Assembly (NCBI RefSeq): GCF_032062135.1
Contig: NC_092862.1
Location: 95,377,248 to 95,441,247 of the forward strand
Direction of reading: 5' to 3'
Length of the DNA: 64,000 nt
Source: Pyxicephalus adspersus
Lineage: Eukaryota; Chordata; Amphibia; Anura; Pyxicephalidae
Of this stretch, positions 1-13,685 are shown one piece after another (position 1 is the stretch's first letter; each line of letters starts with the position of its first letter). A program made the position numbers and the translations under genes. Under the pieces are notes generated by a model, which was not told the origin of the DNA, searched no databases, and saw only the letters and a program-made list of their open reading frames with translations.

Positions 1-302
1 CCCTGCGTGCCTTTCGGCATAGTAGGGGATTTGTTTGATCTCCTATATGTCCCCAGTCTGGGTGAATGGTTAAGAAATCGACCCTACATCTCTTTTGGAT
101 TTGCATATATGCAAGGGCAATTATTTTTCTGATTTCCCATGAAGTTTTGTCAACTAACAGGCCTCTGGACTCCTGGCTATGGGGTTTCATCACTCTGATC
201 CCTAAAAAAGGTGACCTATCAAACCTGGAGAACTGGCGTCTCATTGCCTTGCTCAACATGAATTGGTGTCTGGAGATACTGACCAGGGCCTTACAGTGCT
301 AA
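1..302 (+). mobile_element. L1/Tx1-like LINE reverse-transcriptase relic
   Basis: The stretch at about 175-260 translates as WGFITLIPKKGDLSNLENWR LIALLN, close to the '.ITLIPKKGD..NP.NWRPISLLN' block that opens the reverse transcriptase of L1/Tx1-type LINEs. Upstream residues fit only with frameshifts and the palm motifs are absent, so this is a 5' and 3' truncated pseudogene fragment that may continue left of the window. Confidence 0.75.
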
Positions 303-3106
303 AAATCTGATCTGCTTGTTTAACTTGTGAGTACATCTGAGGAAGTAAGGAAATTATTCCATAACAACACAGGAAAAATAACATCTTGACACAGTTGTGT
401 CTGTTACTACGACCTGGAAGACCAGAACAGTTTCTATATTAACCATTTTTATTCTGACCACTAGTTTTTTAGGGTCTTATGCTCTGATGAGTGCACACTT
501 TCATTTTTGGATATTATAAATGTTAGTGATGTGCATTTTTTTATTTTACACATTTTTGGCTTTCCTTAGTTTTGTTTTACAGTTTAAATATCATTAAAAA
601 AGAACACTTACCTTTTTTAGGGTAAAAAAGCAATGAACTGGCCAGGGCCATCTTCTTCCTTTTCCTTCTGTCACGCAATCTCTCACTGTGCATGTGTGAG
701 ATCAGAACAGTAGTGGAAAGCTCCTTCTGTTCATCCCTGAGATCAGGCATGCGCAGAAAGAATAGCCCACACCCTCCAGGGATATGTTATGTAGGTATCC
801 CAGGAGGTTGCAGGCTTCCATTAGGTCTATTCCCCTGTGGCAGTAAAGAAAAAAGGGGAGAGGTCTCACCTTTAATTAAAAAAAAAATATTGATAACTCA
901 TTTTTTTCCTGATATAAAAATAAAAAATATCTTTATATAAAAAAGAAGGGGAGAGGTCTACCCTTCAATTAAAAAAAAAGGGTTATGCACAAAACTGATA
1001 TTTGTTTCTGACAATAATTTGTTTTATATATTCTTTCTTTTTTAAATAAAACACACTAGCTCTATTGCTTTTTTTGTGTTCCAGTGTTAATGGTAAATAA
1101 TTGGATGTTCAAGGGTCGCATTGAATGATTGTGATCTTGATGTTGTATGTTGAACCTGATGAAGTGCGGGAATATTCAAGATGTTTTTTTAACTCACCCA
1201 TGTATCTATACCATATGAATTACAAATAATTTTTAAGTAAGAAAACTAGAGGTTTGTTTTCCTGCGCTTTAGCTGCTGCATTAGGCAGGCAGAACTACAA
1301 CATTTCAGCTAGGCACACATAAGAAATCAAAGGCTTTTTTGAATGGATGGAGGAAGAAGCCAAATGGAGTGGACCATGCATATGGCTATAGGAAATGGAG
1401 GGTTCTACATGTATGTTCACAAATAAGACTGAAATAGGCAAAAAGTCTTTCTCCTAAATATTTTAGAAAGCAATACATAGCCTTTCTGTTTGGGAATATA
1501 TCTGAATGGAAATGCACTTGAATCAAGTTATAATAAAGGCATTCATAGATCAGTTTCCAAACATACTCTATGGGGAGATATGGTCAATTGCTGATTCTTG
1601 TTAGTGGGAAATTATGGTCAATTGCTCATTTTTATTAAGGAATACATACGCAAGAGGGGAAAAAAGCACTAATTTCTGCCCGGATCCTTTTTGTGCTTAA
1701 TCATTTGTAGAAGTGCAATGATTAATGTGATAAAGTTCATTAAATTTAATGTAATCTGATGGCATGCCATCACTTGAATGTGCTTGCATATTATGTTAAA
1801 TGTATTTTATTTGAGCATTTCCCATATCTGAAAGTTCTATTCTATAAATGTTTCTACACACACACACCTTCTGAAAATGTTCCACACCATGTTAATATAA
1901 TAAACAACAAGCTTACTTTCTTCCTACTAACAATTACAAAACCTTTGCAGAACCTTATTGCTACTTTTAAAGTGGGCCATGGGCTGCCAAACAGAAGCTC
2001 AGTCTGTTTACGAGAGACAGTGACACCTAATGACCACTTGACATGGAGGGGAATACAAAGAGCATTTTAGAATAATAACTAAAATGTAATTTGCCTAACA
2101 AAGCATTTATCTTTATTTTGTTTTTCATCAAAAAAGTATGGTACTTCCTTAATTAGACAGTAGTTTCACACAAGAGCTGCCAGCTTCCTCTTTGGAGCTT
2201 CTCAATAAGGATTAAGGTTTTGGCCCGTTTCGATAAATGCATTGTGGTTATGTAACTTATAGCTGTTGTATTTGTTATACACTTTTACGTTTAAAACATA
2301 ATTCAGTCACAGGTTTCATATCATGGATTGTTTCGTAGTTTGTTTTTATTGTACTGCATGCAGTATTTACCATCCTTTCCTTCATGTTCTACTCTGTCAT
2401 CATAGTAATCAAATAAAGCTAACTCTGTAAACTGTAAATTAAATAGCTTTCCAGGGACTAGTAAATTAAATCTTTGCGCTCTTAAAAAATACTTCTGGGT
2501 GTTGTGTTGGATAGCACAGCGATATGGTTCATGCCAGCAGCTAATATGTCCTTTCTGAGTTTTATAGTAACAAAGTTTTAATTAAGGGATTTGTTTATTG
2601 TATTTTAAGTCAAAACCCTTCAAAGTAAAAAAGTAAGTATGAAATGTCCTCCTTTACTAAGTGTGCTGACAGAATCACTTTAAAGTACAGCTTTCATTTG
2701 AGACATTTTTAGCAGTTCTCTGAGATTTCACCCCCCCCCCCCAGCACACGCATAGGATGTTGTGCATAAACTCCTAACCACCAAGTCACCCATACCTGTG
2801 CATTCCTCTTTCGTCTTCTATAGTTTAGTGTGTTATTTCCTAAATAAGCAGTCCACAGCTAATATGATGTAATCCTCAGCACATGTAAATACTGTGTGCT
2901 TCATGTGTCAATGATTTTCTTACCCCATCTATTATCCATAACACATAAAAACAATTAAAGTGTATCTATAGCTATAAATTAAAACTTTTTGTAGTTTAGG
3001 ATAAAGTAGGAAAACCTCTATGGGTGTGTTTTAGGAAGCAGAACCTTGGCTAATACTTAAAGTGTAGAGACATGATCTGATTTAGTTCCCAGGCCCAGCA
3101 ACACAT
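303..3106. other. Non-coding, AT-rich; minor repeats only
   Basis: No supportable gene is seen. A dispersed-repeat fragment at about 650-870 includes GAGATCAGGCATGCGCAGAA, echoed near 42375-42395. A direct duplication of an AAGGGGAGAGGTCT unit with A-runs lies at 855-985. A C12 run is at about 2731-2742. Confidence 0.4.
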
Positions 3107-3347
3107 TCAATCTATCACTAGCGTGTTTCCCCGATGATAAGGCATCCCCATCAAATAAGCCACCCCCCGATTTTTGCTCAAACAAGTAAAATAAAGCACC
3201 CTAGCAAATAAGACATCCTCCGATACCTGATACTGTGTGCCTCTGTGTGACTCCTCGATGCTGGCTGCAGTGCAGAGTGAAACTGAAAGTAACTTCAAAG
3301 GACAAGCAAGCTGCTGATCCCTGCCCTAACAGACTCTGTTACCCGGC

Positions 3348-3416
3348 GAGTCAGTGATCAAAAGGGGACAATCAATGTCATATACGGTAGTGATCAGAAG
3401 GGGACAATCAATGGCA
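3348..3416 (+). repeat. Minisatellite, about 36-bp unit, running into the gap
   Basis: AGTGATCAAAAGGGGACAAT CAATG... is followed about 36 bp later by AGTGATCAGAAGGGGACAAT CAATG. Nearly two units are visible before the Ns, suggesting that a longer tandem array caused the gap. Confidence 0.6.
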
Positions 3417-3688
3417 NNNNNNNNNNNNNNNNNNNNNNNNNNNNNNNNNNNNNNNNNNNNNNNNNNNNNNNNNNNNNNNNNNNNNNNNNNNNNNNNNNNN
3501 NNNNNNNNNNNNNNNNNNNNNNNNNNNNNNNNNNNNNNNNNNNNNNNNNNNNNNNNNNNNNNNNNNNNNNNNNNNNNNNNNNNNNNNNNNNNNNNNNNNN
3601 NNNNNNNNNNNNNNNNNNNNNNNNNNNNNNNNNNNNNNNNNNNNNNNNNNNNNNNNNNNNNNNNNNNNNNNNNNNNNNNNNNNNNNNN
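3417..3688. other. Assembly gap (272 N)
   Basis: Run of N. It falls within a repeat and needs no coding sequence. Confidence 0.99.
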
Positions 3689-4269
3689 ACTGTAGTCTTC
3701 TTCATGGAAAAATAAGACATCCCCCTGAAAATAAGACCTAGGGCATATTTTGACATTTCATAAAATATAAGACAGTGCCTTATTATAGGGGAAACAGGGT
3801 AGCTACTTATAACCACATCAAAACCTGTGACAGATTGACACTCTAAACATCTGCTGCCCCACCAAAGTTAACAACTGCACCTTTCCTCTTTCCCCATAAT
3901 AGATGACCTGTCTCCTGGGCTTTCCACAGTCCTCTAATAAGGTGAATCATGACCTTGCAATTGAACATAGCTTACAACAAAAGATATCCTCTTTCCCTGT
4001 AAATTCTGCAGGTCCCAGCATTGGAGTGAAATGGGTGAACATGACCTATGGGCATTTGTAAGAGAAGAATAAGCAGGTTGGTTAAAATTTGCACACATAC
4101 CTCTGCAAATGGCAATGTGATGCAAGGGTGTTTACATTCCTGTACGTGCCCTATGGTATGTGTGTGCGCACACTCTTGTTAGCTGCAATGGTGCCAAGTT
4201 TATTAAGTTATTTAATTAAGGTGGTCCCCTGGTGGTTATTGCCTGACCTCAATGGTTACCTAAACACAC

Positions 4270-4860
4270 TCTCTTGACCTGGTGTAAGGCCCTGGTCAGC
4301 ACCAGTCCCCACCAGACAACAGTCCCTCAATCTAACATCGAAGTCTTCACCTTTAGTAAGCCCCCATTCGGGAGCCTCGGGAGACTGGTTGCGTCTCCCA
4401 GCACTCGGTTGCCCCCAGGACCTACTGCACAAGGGATGGTGTCTGGGAATGGGCTGGAAGTAAGCCAGGAGCCCACAGATAGCAGTACCAAGATTCCAAC
4501 AGAGCCAAGTCCAGAATACAGAGCAGAGATCATACACAGAATATCCATCCATTAAACGAAGTACACAAGGACAAAACACAAGCAGAGTTGGGGTCACAGG
4601 CAAAGGTCGGTCCAGCCATCATAAACTGGCAATGTCAGAAACAGGCAACGTCAGCAACAGTAAATCAGCCGATAAATCACCGGCACGGATTGGCCCAGCT
4701 TAACACTACAACAAGCCCTGATGACTGGGAGCAGAGAGGCTTTAAAGTCCAAGCAGCCAATAGCAGTTCAGGACTGAATCAGGAGCTGATCAGCCTCTAG
4801 AATCCCCTTCCGCTGTGCACAGCCTAACAATGGATGCCATAAATCCATCAGGCTGCACAG
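4270..4860. repeat. Unclassified GC-richer dispersed repeat
   Basis: The stretch is markedly richer in G+C than its surroundings and reads like a retroelement or terminal-repeat fragment (CAGACAACAGTCCCTCAATC ..., GGTCACAGGCAAAGGTCGGT ...). Several short open frames exist, but none resembles a known protein. Class unknown. Confidence 0.35.
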
Positions 4861-7800
4861 CTAAAGGGAAGCAGGGGCTGCTGGTATCCCAGTTCTCCTG
4901 GCTGCTGCAATTGACATTGCTGGACAGAACAGACAGTGGTTATTACCACGATGGTGCACAGCACAAAGTCACCGGACAGATGAACATTTCCTAACACCTG
5001 GCTTATGTTCTTAATCTGTTGTTTGGATAATCCCTTTGCTCGTCGCTTGGACCTCTGGTTTTCTGTTTTTGACGTCCTGCTCACCTGACATCCTCCTGCT
5101 TACTCTTCTATACTTCATTGCCCACAAGTTACTGACCAGTTAACACTGCTTATGTTTACTACCTCTGCTCCTTACTGATCATTGGCTTCTGACCCAGCTT
5201 TTCCTGGAAGGCATTCTGTCCATCTCCTGTTCCTGAGCATCTGTCAATGACCATTTAGTGTGTTGGCATGCCAATAAATAATAGCCCTGCAGTATGTTTT
5301 AGCTATAGGTACTCTTCAGTGTAAAACTATTATATATAGAACAATTTTACAAAATTACATCAATCAATGATCCACATCCACTCCAAAAAAAATGTCTATT
5401 CATATACTGGAAAACATTTGCTAGTTTCATGTGAACTACACAACTCACAAACAAATTGACACAAAGTCATACTTTGAAAACCAATATGTACTGAATACTT
5501 CTGAAGACCAATTGAATATTATCTGAGGTATATAGAAAAAGATTACTATTTTTATGACAACTGGGCATTATAAAGTGTAAAACATGATGGAACTAATTTA
5601 CCAAAAATGTACATTTATTACTTAGTTCAGTTACGATATGTTTTTGTTCATTTTTTTATGGTTTTGTCTTCACAATGAACAGAGGTTTAATTGGATAACT
5701 GGGGGAAAAAAACGTAATCTTTTAGCAAAACATCCCGACTGAAAAAAAATTGAGAAGATTGCAAAGATTACAAAACGTGCTACATTTTTATAAATGCGGG
5801 ACCCAAAAAAATCTGTCTGTTACTATGGATTTTGTGGTTATAAATATGTTACACTGGAAAATATTGGATCCACCACCATGAAGCCAAACAGGTACGATGA
5901 CAAATTGCTTTTGTGATGGAAATCACTGACCCACTGAGAAGTATTTGTATAATACATTGTGGAATACATTGGTCAGTGAAAACCCCATTTAAATTCTATT
6001 GAAGCAGAGTTATTCAAAAAGCAAATTGCAAAATACAGTAGTTTGTAAGAAAATATAATGCTATCATCCTCTGTAGAATAAAGTCTGACTGGTTGCTATG
6101 GGCAACTGTAAATGTTTAAAGTAAAATTCTTTAAAACATTTCAAACTTTTATAGCTTTTTTGTAACCTTAAGTAGAAGTAAGCTTTAAAATAAAAACAAA
6201 ATCCAAACATGCTATGCCTTTTCTACAATAGAAGAATTTTTCCTGCTTGTCTGCAATCTTTAGGCACATGACTATAGACCTTAGTGCCAGTAATGAATAA
6301 ACCACATGTACATGAGTTAAATAATTCCATCTTGGCCAATCAAGAAGAATAAAGATCCCAAACTCGGAATAGGACTTTACACTCTGTTTATGTCATTGCA
6401 TTGTAACTATACCAGAATCTACATTCACAGAGTCCAAAAACTGTGGCTCTGTGCATTAATGAGTTGTGATACATTACTTTTTTAAGAAATCTTGCTCACC
6501 ATATCTTTTTTGTAGCTACTGAAAAAACTTGTGCTCAATGGTAGTTAAAACCACACTAAAACACAATGAGTAATTTACTTAGACCTTTAGTTACATATCA
6601 ATGATAAGTACACATGTTTGTAAGAAGGAAATTAAAATAAGGCAAAAGATGGAAACACATTCAGATTTTTACTTTTAATACTGTACATGGTATGTTTTCA
6701 AATGCGGTGATGTAAACACATCCTTAAAGCACCCCTAAACTCTGGTTTGTGGATGATAAACACAATTTTAAGGTTAAGCAAATTCTTTGTATTAGTTTGC
6801 TGTACACACCACTCTTTAATGTATTACTGCTGCTGAACAAGGCCTTAATTATCCTGAGCAATGGAGACAGCATTTTTTTTACACTGACAAGGCTAGATTC
6901 AGCTGAGTTGGGTTAGGCAGTGCAGGTGCAGCAAGTCAGATATTAAAGAACCAATTATCAGGAGAAGATGTAGGAATACCCTAAGGTAGAAGAGTTGGAT
7001 TTGCTAGTGGATGTGGCAGAAACAACTGCAAATATGTGGATGTCCATAGAACAGGATAAAGATTCAGCTGAACTTCCTGCTCCTATTGAACATCGGCAAG
7101 AAAGGAAAGTCACTGAGAAAGGTAGATAATTATGATACTGCTGCAGCTGTTCATAAATAAAATTGCAAAAAATGCATGTGATATTCATTTATCATAATAT
7201 TTTTGCATACTGTATAGCAGTACTTGTGGCTTTATTTTACCTTTTTTAGTTAATATTTTTGGCTGGGTTCAGTTTTCAGTGCATTAATTTGCACACGTTC
7301 ATGAACTCTATGCTGTAAAAGTGTTGGTTACAGGAGCCTGTTAATTTTGAATGTGCAACCAGCATACTCCAGTACACAGAGATTCCAATCAGAATTTTTT
7401 TTTTTGGGAGCCGTGAGTTACAACATATGTGGATTGAAATGGTAATAAAAACAAATTGCACTACAATGCTTTCATGGTTTGCTACAGTGTGTTTTTGCAA
7501 TGTGGCCTGGGTCATATTTGGCCTTTTTATGGCTTAAAGCTAAAAACTGCACAATGGTAATAAATGTTTGTCTTGAAAATTGTATTTGTTACAAGTTCTT
7601 TATATTGTATGTTTGAAATTAATTTGACTAATAAAGCTATGTACTGTGGAATTCCCATGTTTCATTGACAAACGGGGACTGGTACAGTCAGGGGCCAACT
7701 AGGATTAATTTGGGTACTATTATATTGCAGTTTGTCCATTGGTGTCATATAAGTTGTTTAGGAAAACCTTTGATTTTGAGGGGTAAAAAGTTCTATCAAA

Positions 7801-8203
7801 CTGCTGCAGCCACCATGAAATAAATGTACAAACACCGCATAAAACAAATGAGTCCAGGAAACTTCCCCCATCTTAATGCCATGCTGACTAAGGTAATTTG
7901 GACTAACCTGCACATTCTTCAAAAACAATAAAAGAAGTGCAAAATCATGCATGAGATAAATATTAGATTAGGTGTATTGATCATTTTATGGGGTTTATTC
8001 ATATAGCAAGGAATCTGAACATTGGGTTAGTCAATCTATCAGGCTTTTATTACACTTCTTTCTACCCAATTGAATACAGATAAAAAAAAAAAAAAAAACA
8101 TTTTTGGACTTTTATGTTTATCATCTGATATATGTCTGATCTAATTACCATTTTATACATTTATACTTTTAAAATATACATTTTTAACTTGTTTTACCTC
8201 CAG
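4861..8203. other. Upstream region of med1l, no exon identified
   Basis: AT-rich DNA. A segment at 6240-6390 (TCTTGGCCAATCAAGAAGAA) is a diverged copy of one at 10360-10510 (GCTTGGCCAATCAAGATGAT). No sequence resembling the MED1 N-terminus was found, so the first exon may lie here unrecognised or further left. Confidence 0.4.
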
Positions 8204-8298
8204 TTACAATTTCTGGAAAAGCCTTGTTAGAAAGACTGCATTCGAAATATTCACAGAAACCCTGGGTTGAAACTGTTAAGCTTGTTCGCTACTGTTTG
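8204..8298 (+). CDS. med1l: med1l exon: N-terminal MED1 segment
   Basis: The acceptor is TACCTCCAG and the donor is GTAAGA. It reads TISGKALLERLHSKYSQKPW and then VETVKLVRYCL, matching MED1 near its N-terminus (LLERLHAKF..PW.ETIKLVRQ). It starts with two bases of a split codon, so at least one upstream coding exon exists. Confidence 0.88.
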
Positions 8299-9182
8299 GT
8301 AAGACAGTTTCTCTTTATTTTAGTAATTATGCACTACAATGCAGCTTATATTATACAGATAAGAGTCGGTGTGTTGCAACCATTAATGACATTATTTAAC
8401 AAATGACTGTTTGTTGGTTCTCCTTTAACTTTCCTGCCCTCTGCACTGACCATTATGGTAAATACAGCCCTACCTAAAAAAGTGACAGGTGGCGCGGGGG
8501 CATTAGCGTAGCATAACTGCCTACTGAAAGGCCATAAGATTCTGCTGCACACCATTCAGTCAGGACAAAACGTTTGTACTTAATTAGCCTGTTTGGGGCC
8601 AATGCACATGAATACATGGGTGCAGATACACATGTGAAAGGCCACAGACCAGAACACTGCAGGTACCTAGGCTCCTGTAAAACAATGGAATTTGCCTGAC
8701 ACTAGTAACTTTATAGCAGTTAATTGTCAGGGTAATTTGTTTGCCTTTCTTGTTAGGAAAAACCAGCTGGAAATGCTTTAAAGTGCTCTGCAGATCATCC
8801 TCTGTTAAAATGCAAAGAAACCTTGCAAGAAGCTGTAAAAGGTACAAAGTCAGAATTAAGAAAATCATTTTAATATTGTGTTTTTTTTTTTTTTTTTTTT
8901 AATAAAGTTTATCAGTATAACTGACAGCTGTGTTTGCATTCCAGCAAAATCCCTTTCCACCTTACTAACCCGCATAGATGCTATATCAAAGCAAAAAGGG
9001 TATGTGTACCTGTAAAGGCTAAATCGATGTAAAATGTTTTTAGAGATGTCTAAACTGTTATGATTTTGTCCACATTTTAAAATAATTTCCAGATGTAAAT
9101 ATTACCTTTCTTTGGATTTAAATTCTGAGGGTTGGTTGTGTTTATTAAAATTTGTGTTATGAAAAAGGTTAGTAACCAGATT

Positions 9183-9233
<51 letters not shown>

Positions 9234-12200
9234 TTCAAACTAATTATGGTTACCATTACCATAAATTCAAACTTGTATAGTTGGGTAGTCAGAGGGAACA
9301 GTCTCAATGTCAGAATTTTGGGACCCCATACAATGAAGTTTTTGGGACTGTAAAGTGTCAGGATCCCAATTTAGCAGTTGCATGACAAAAAAAAAAAAAA
9401 ACACAAAACAGAAGTTAGACTAGTAAATCCCCATTTAGCCATCTTTCCTATAGTTCAGAATATATGGCCAAAGGGCACAGGGGCCCCAGTCTATAACGTC
9501 TTAAATAAAATGTAAAATAAATAAAAAATTGTGAGCAGACATAATTATTGCAAAGGGCACAAGCGATGTACCCTCTGCAATAAAAGTACCCACACGCTCA
9601 CAATGTTTTCTTCAATGTAGGTGGTGAGAAAAATCCAAACCCTGTTCCTATAAATAAAAAAGGCAATAAACCCTTGCATTAGTGAGGGGGACCCACTGCA
9701 AGGGTGCATGGTTTCTTATTGGACCTAAGCTTTAAAGTGTTTTTTTACCTTTTCTTAGCTTTCCCCATTCTCTCCAAAAGTATCAGGACCTGACTGGGTT
9801 TCTGCTTCTCCTGGAGTTTGATAGAGCACTCCCCCCAGTTCCTACTTTTTGCTTTGGGAACCAACTTCCCCTACATCCCAGCTCTTTACAAAACTGAAGA
9901 AGTAGTTTCCTAATAGCACCCAAATTTACTAAAATTCACAGAAAAAAATCTTTATAAATATACATGGATTGATGTATCTAAGACTTTTGTCTGCTCCAAA
10001 ATCTAGGTTGGAGTCTCACCTTGGTCCTAATGGAAAAATTTGCTATATCACATCGGAGATGTTCTATATAGAAGTTCAAGTAAAAAGAAATGGACATGTG
10101 AAATTTGTCAAGCTGGCTCACCATGGTGAATCCCCTACTGTAAGTTGCCATACAAAACACTGATGTAAAATGCTTTAGTCCTCCACCCCCAAAGGCTTAC
10201 GGAGTCTTATGCTTCTATTTTGGAATTTTTACTTCTGTATCAAAGACTTTGTACATATTCCTAAAGCGGAACTAAACCTAGGTATCAAAAATTGCAAGCA
10301 GGCAGCTCTTTATTGCGGAAAGGGCATGCTATGTCCCTTTAAAAATCCCTACCTGTTTGCAGTCTTTTGTTGAATGTACACTGAGCTGTACTAACTGGTG
10401 ACTGACATAAATAATGAAATCTTTGGTGCATGTGGGAAAGTTACATTACTCCAGCTTGGCCAATCAAGATGATTGAAGACCCAAATTCTAAAGAGGACCA
10501 GGTTAAGACATCCATGCTGGCGATATAACAAGGAGAGGCAAGTCTAGTTCTGCCTTAACAAGCTGTGAAAGAGTAGCGGGTCTTTATTGGGAAAATTTCC
10601 TTACTGTATAATACCATTTTCCCCACCCTATCCAAAAATAAAAAATAAAAATATTTTTTTCTTTCTAGGACTGCAGAGAACTTCTTTTGTTGCTCAGGTA
10701 ACCTTTTGTGTGATGTGAAAATTATGTATTAATCTATCTCATAATCATGTGTGCCGAGACTGGAATATAAAAATTAGCATCCATCTACATTGGTGAGTTG
10801 ACATGATTGAAGTTTTTTGTTCATAACCAGAAAAGCTAATTGGTCTGTGCAGTTTAATACCGTAGGTTTGCCATGAGAAATTTGGGACTTTTTGTTTACT
10901 TTTTTATGTATTTCAGCATGGATATCCTAGTTGTTTTGTTTTTATACAACTTCCTCTTACATCTATGCAAAATATTATGTTTTCCTTTAGAACAAAAGAC
11001 TTTGAGGGCTTTGGGAGAAGTTTGGAAGGGCTTATAAACCTGTACAATATTCCTGGTGACAGGTACAGTTTGTTTACTGATTCTTTTTCAAAGTTAAATT
11101 TAAAGGATAATTATTACTTTTTGACATTGTGCAGTTGTTCTGTTAGCCCCCTTCCCCTGAGCTAAACTAACCCTACCACCCTTTCACAAAAGCAATAATG
11201 AGATCTGGCGATTGTTCTGTAGGAGCTTACTTCCTATGCACCCAGTTAGGTGGAACAAGGAGAAAAAAAAATCACTTGATTTAGCAGCTTTTAAAGTAAA
11301 CATGTGGCTTTGCTTTGCATGGGAAAATAGGCTCTCATTGAGTTTTTGCAGTCAGTGATTTACAATATATTTCAATTTTTGGCTACAACCATGCACCATA
11401 TATTGATTGCTTGCTTCTCTACCTTGGCCCCCAGGTTTGACCATATTCCAAATATTGCTAACAAGGGAGTGCAACTCTCCTTATTTTTACCAATATTGCC
11501 TCTTTATTATCACTAGTAAGGTTTTGGCACTTCAAAAGTACAGAACGCCATAGGGAACAATCCGAGCCTGTTTTAGGTAAAACAAGGGCATGGGCAAAAA
11601 TGAACATAGAGACCCTTTACGTTCCAATGCCGTACTGACAGTAGCATGCTATTTCTTTCCATCGATGGTGTTGCCAAGCATGTTTCAACCTTTTTAGCAT
11701 GGGAAAGAGCCCCTTGAAATAGCTTTACTGTATTCAGGGAATCCCTGATAGAATTACTATATCCAGAGCTCACAGAACGCTAGTATAGTGGTCAGTAGGA
11801 AGAATGCCTCAAATATTGCTTGCTAATGGGAAGGTTGCTACCCTTACAAATAGCCACAATCATCATTGGTTTTTGTCAAACTGACCAGAGAGTCACAAAC
11901 TGCTTATTGCTCAAGGAACCCCTAGCTACCTCTGGAAGAACCCTGGTTAGGAATCTTTGCTCCAACCATCAGGATGGGTGGAAACACCTGCTGCAGAAGA
12001 TGAGCCTCCCGGCAATGTGGTGCTGCTCACACTACAAACAGACTAAAACTAAATTCTTATAGTTGTCCCTGAATTCCACTTCATGTGGTTGTGCTTGTAT
12101 CAGAGTGCAGACAGTAATGTCTCAAAATAAATTGGAGTGAAGAAGATACTAAGGGGGCCTCATAGGTGAACTGAGCGATTTGCCTATTTTGCCCAAGCTT

Positions 12201-13647
12201 TTCTAAAGCTTTGGGCAAAACACCATTGATGCAAAAGAAAAATATGGGAATGATTTTGCCTTGTAAAGTATATTTTGTCCTTTTCAGTCCTGAGAGTTGC
12301 ACAGGCATTTGAAGACCTCACTTTCTCAGTTTTTGAGCAGACAGAAGTATTAGGGTTATGTTGCCTTTCTGATCCCATTCTGCCGATCAGATAGTGAAAG
12401 ACAGCAGGAGACTGACGTTATTACTTTGCTCCCTTTGTCCATGTTGTCTTGTCCATAAATCCAAATATGGCACACCTTGGCTCACAATCCTGCCCCTCCT
12501 TCTAGCACGAGAGCCCCTTTAATGAAATGTCAAACACCTAGTTGCATTAATGTTGGGTTCCTTTAAATAGTTGGCATTCAGACAAAATCAGCCTAATGGA
12601 AATCCATTAGATGTCAAGTTTATATGATGTTTATTTTGCAATATTACATAAAAATCTTAAAACTAATTTGCTTTTTTTTTTCTCCTCAAGTGAAATGAAA
12701 GCTAAAGTCTACTTTGCTTTGTGCATTTTAGAAGCAGATCTGAATGCTATATTTATTCTGCAAAGGTATTGTAGTGATTCATTGTTGGGTAATCTCTTTT
12801 GCACTTTTTAAATTTCAGCATGTTATTTTTCTCATCACTTACTAGTTTATACACTGTTTCGAACAATGAATAAACTGATATAAAGGATACTCTTTAAAAT
12901 GACTGCTGAGAAATTAATGTAGCATACTACACTTTCATATGAGACATTGTAAAAGAAGGTTTGTGTACTGGGCCATTAGAATAAATTATCCAATTATTAT
13001 ACTTCTTGCCAGACCTACAACCAATCAAGAAAGGTTTGAAAAAATTCTGCATGGAAAAGTAGGTTACCTGTCTCCCAGATGTGGAGGTAAGATATGAATT
13101 GTTTACTTAATTGATACTTCTCTTTAAAGTGTTTTTGCACTTGTAGACAATGATAGTTTTTTTTTTGTTTTTTTTTTAGTACAGGTCTTTAAAGGGCATC
13201 TAGTCAATAAATCTATTTGATAGATTGGGCATGAGTTGGATCAACTGCTAGGGTTTTTATGGCTGCTTGTGTTCCTGTCCTGTTCCATTTCAATTTGATA
13301 CATCAATACAGATAAAAAGCTGACCACACGGTCTCGGAGTACCTTCGGATGCAAATAGACCCTTTTAGCCAATAAGAACTTTGTGGGGAGGAATGGTCAG
13401 GATAGAATTTTAGAAAAAGTGATGTTTTCAACATATCTGTATGTCTATAATATTAGAAGGTGTCTCTTGTAGTCTGTCTCACGGCAACTCAATCTATTTT
13501 TGAAAGGTACCCCAATGAATATTGAGTACTATATTTCGCCATATCAAGTTGTGGAAGAAAAACTTAAACCAGGTAAGACTGTCTGCCTGTATTCCATATA
13601 TTTTTCTTAAAGCTGGTAAGTGCTCATGAAGACTTTACAAATTTCTC

Positions 13648-13685
<38 letters not shown>

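Larger units (their letters stand above)
3121..3800. mobile_element. GTTTCCCC-ended repeat element interrupted by a gap
   Basis: The left end GTGTTTCCCCGATGATAAGG and right end TATAGGGGAAACAGGGT are inverted versions of each other (GTTTCCCC / GGGGAAAC). The interior repeats AATAAG(A/C)CA..CC motifs. The same termini bound the element at 39601-40003. The 272-N gap and a minisatellite lie inside. Superfamily not determined. Confidence 0.6.

Noticed and set aside
692..940. 82-residue open frame
   Set aside because: It lies in a repeated non-coding sequence sharing words with 42300-42400 and shows no protein-like conservation.
4256..4603. 115-residue open frame on the - strand and overlapping + strand frames
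   Set aside because: All are within a GC-richer repeat where long chance frames are expected; no domain recognised.
8224..8406. Open frame continuing past 8298 as a longer first exon of med1l
   Set aside because: The MED1 match stops at 8298 exactly at a GTAAGA donor, and the next exon at 8757 continues the homology in phase.
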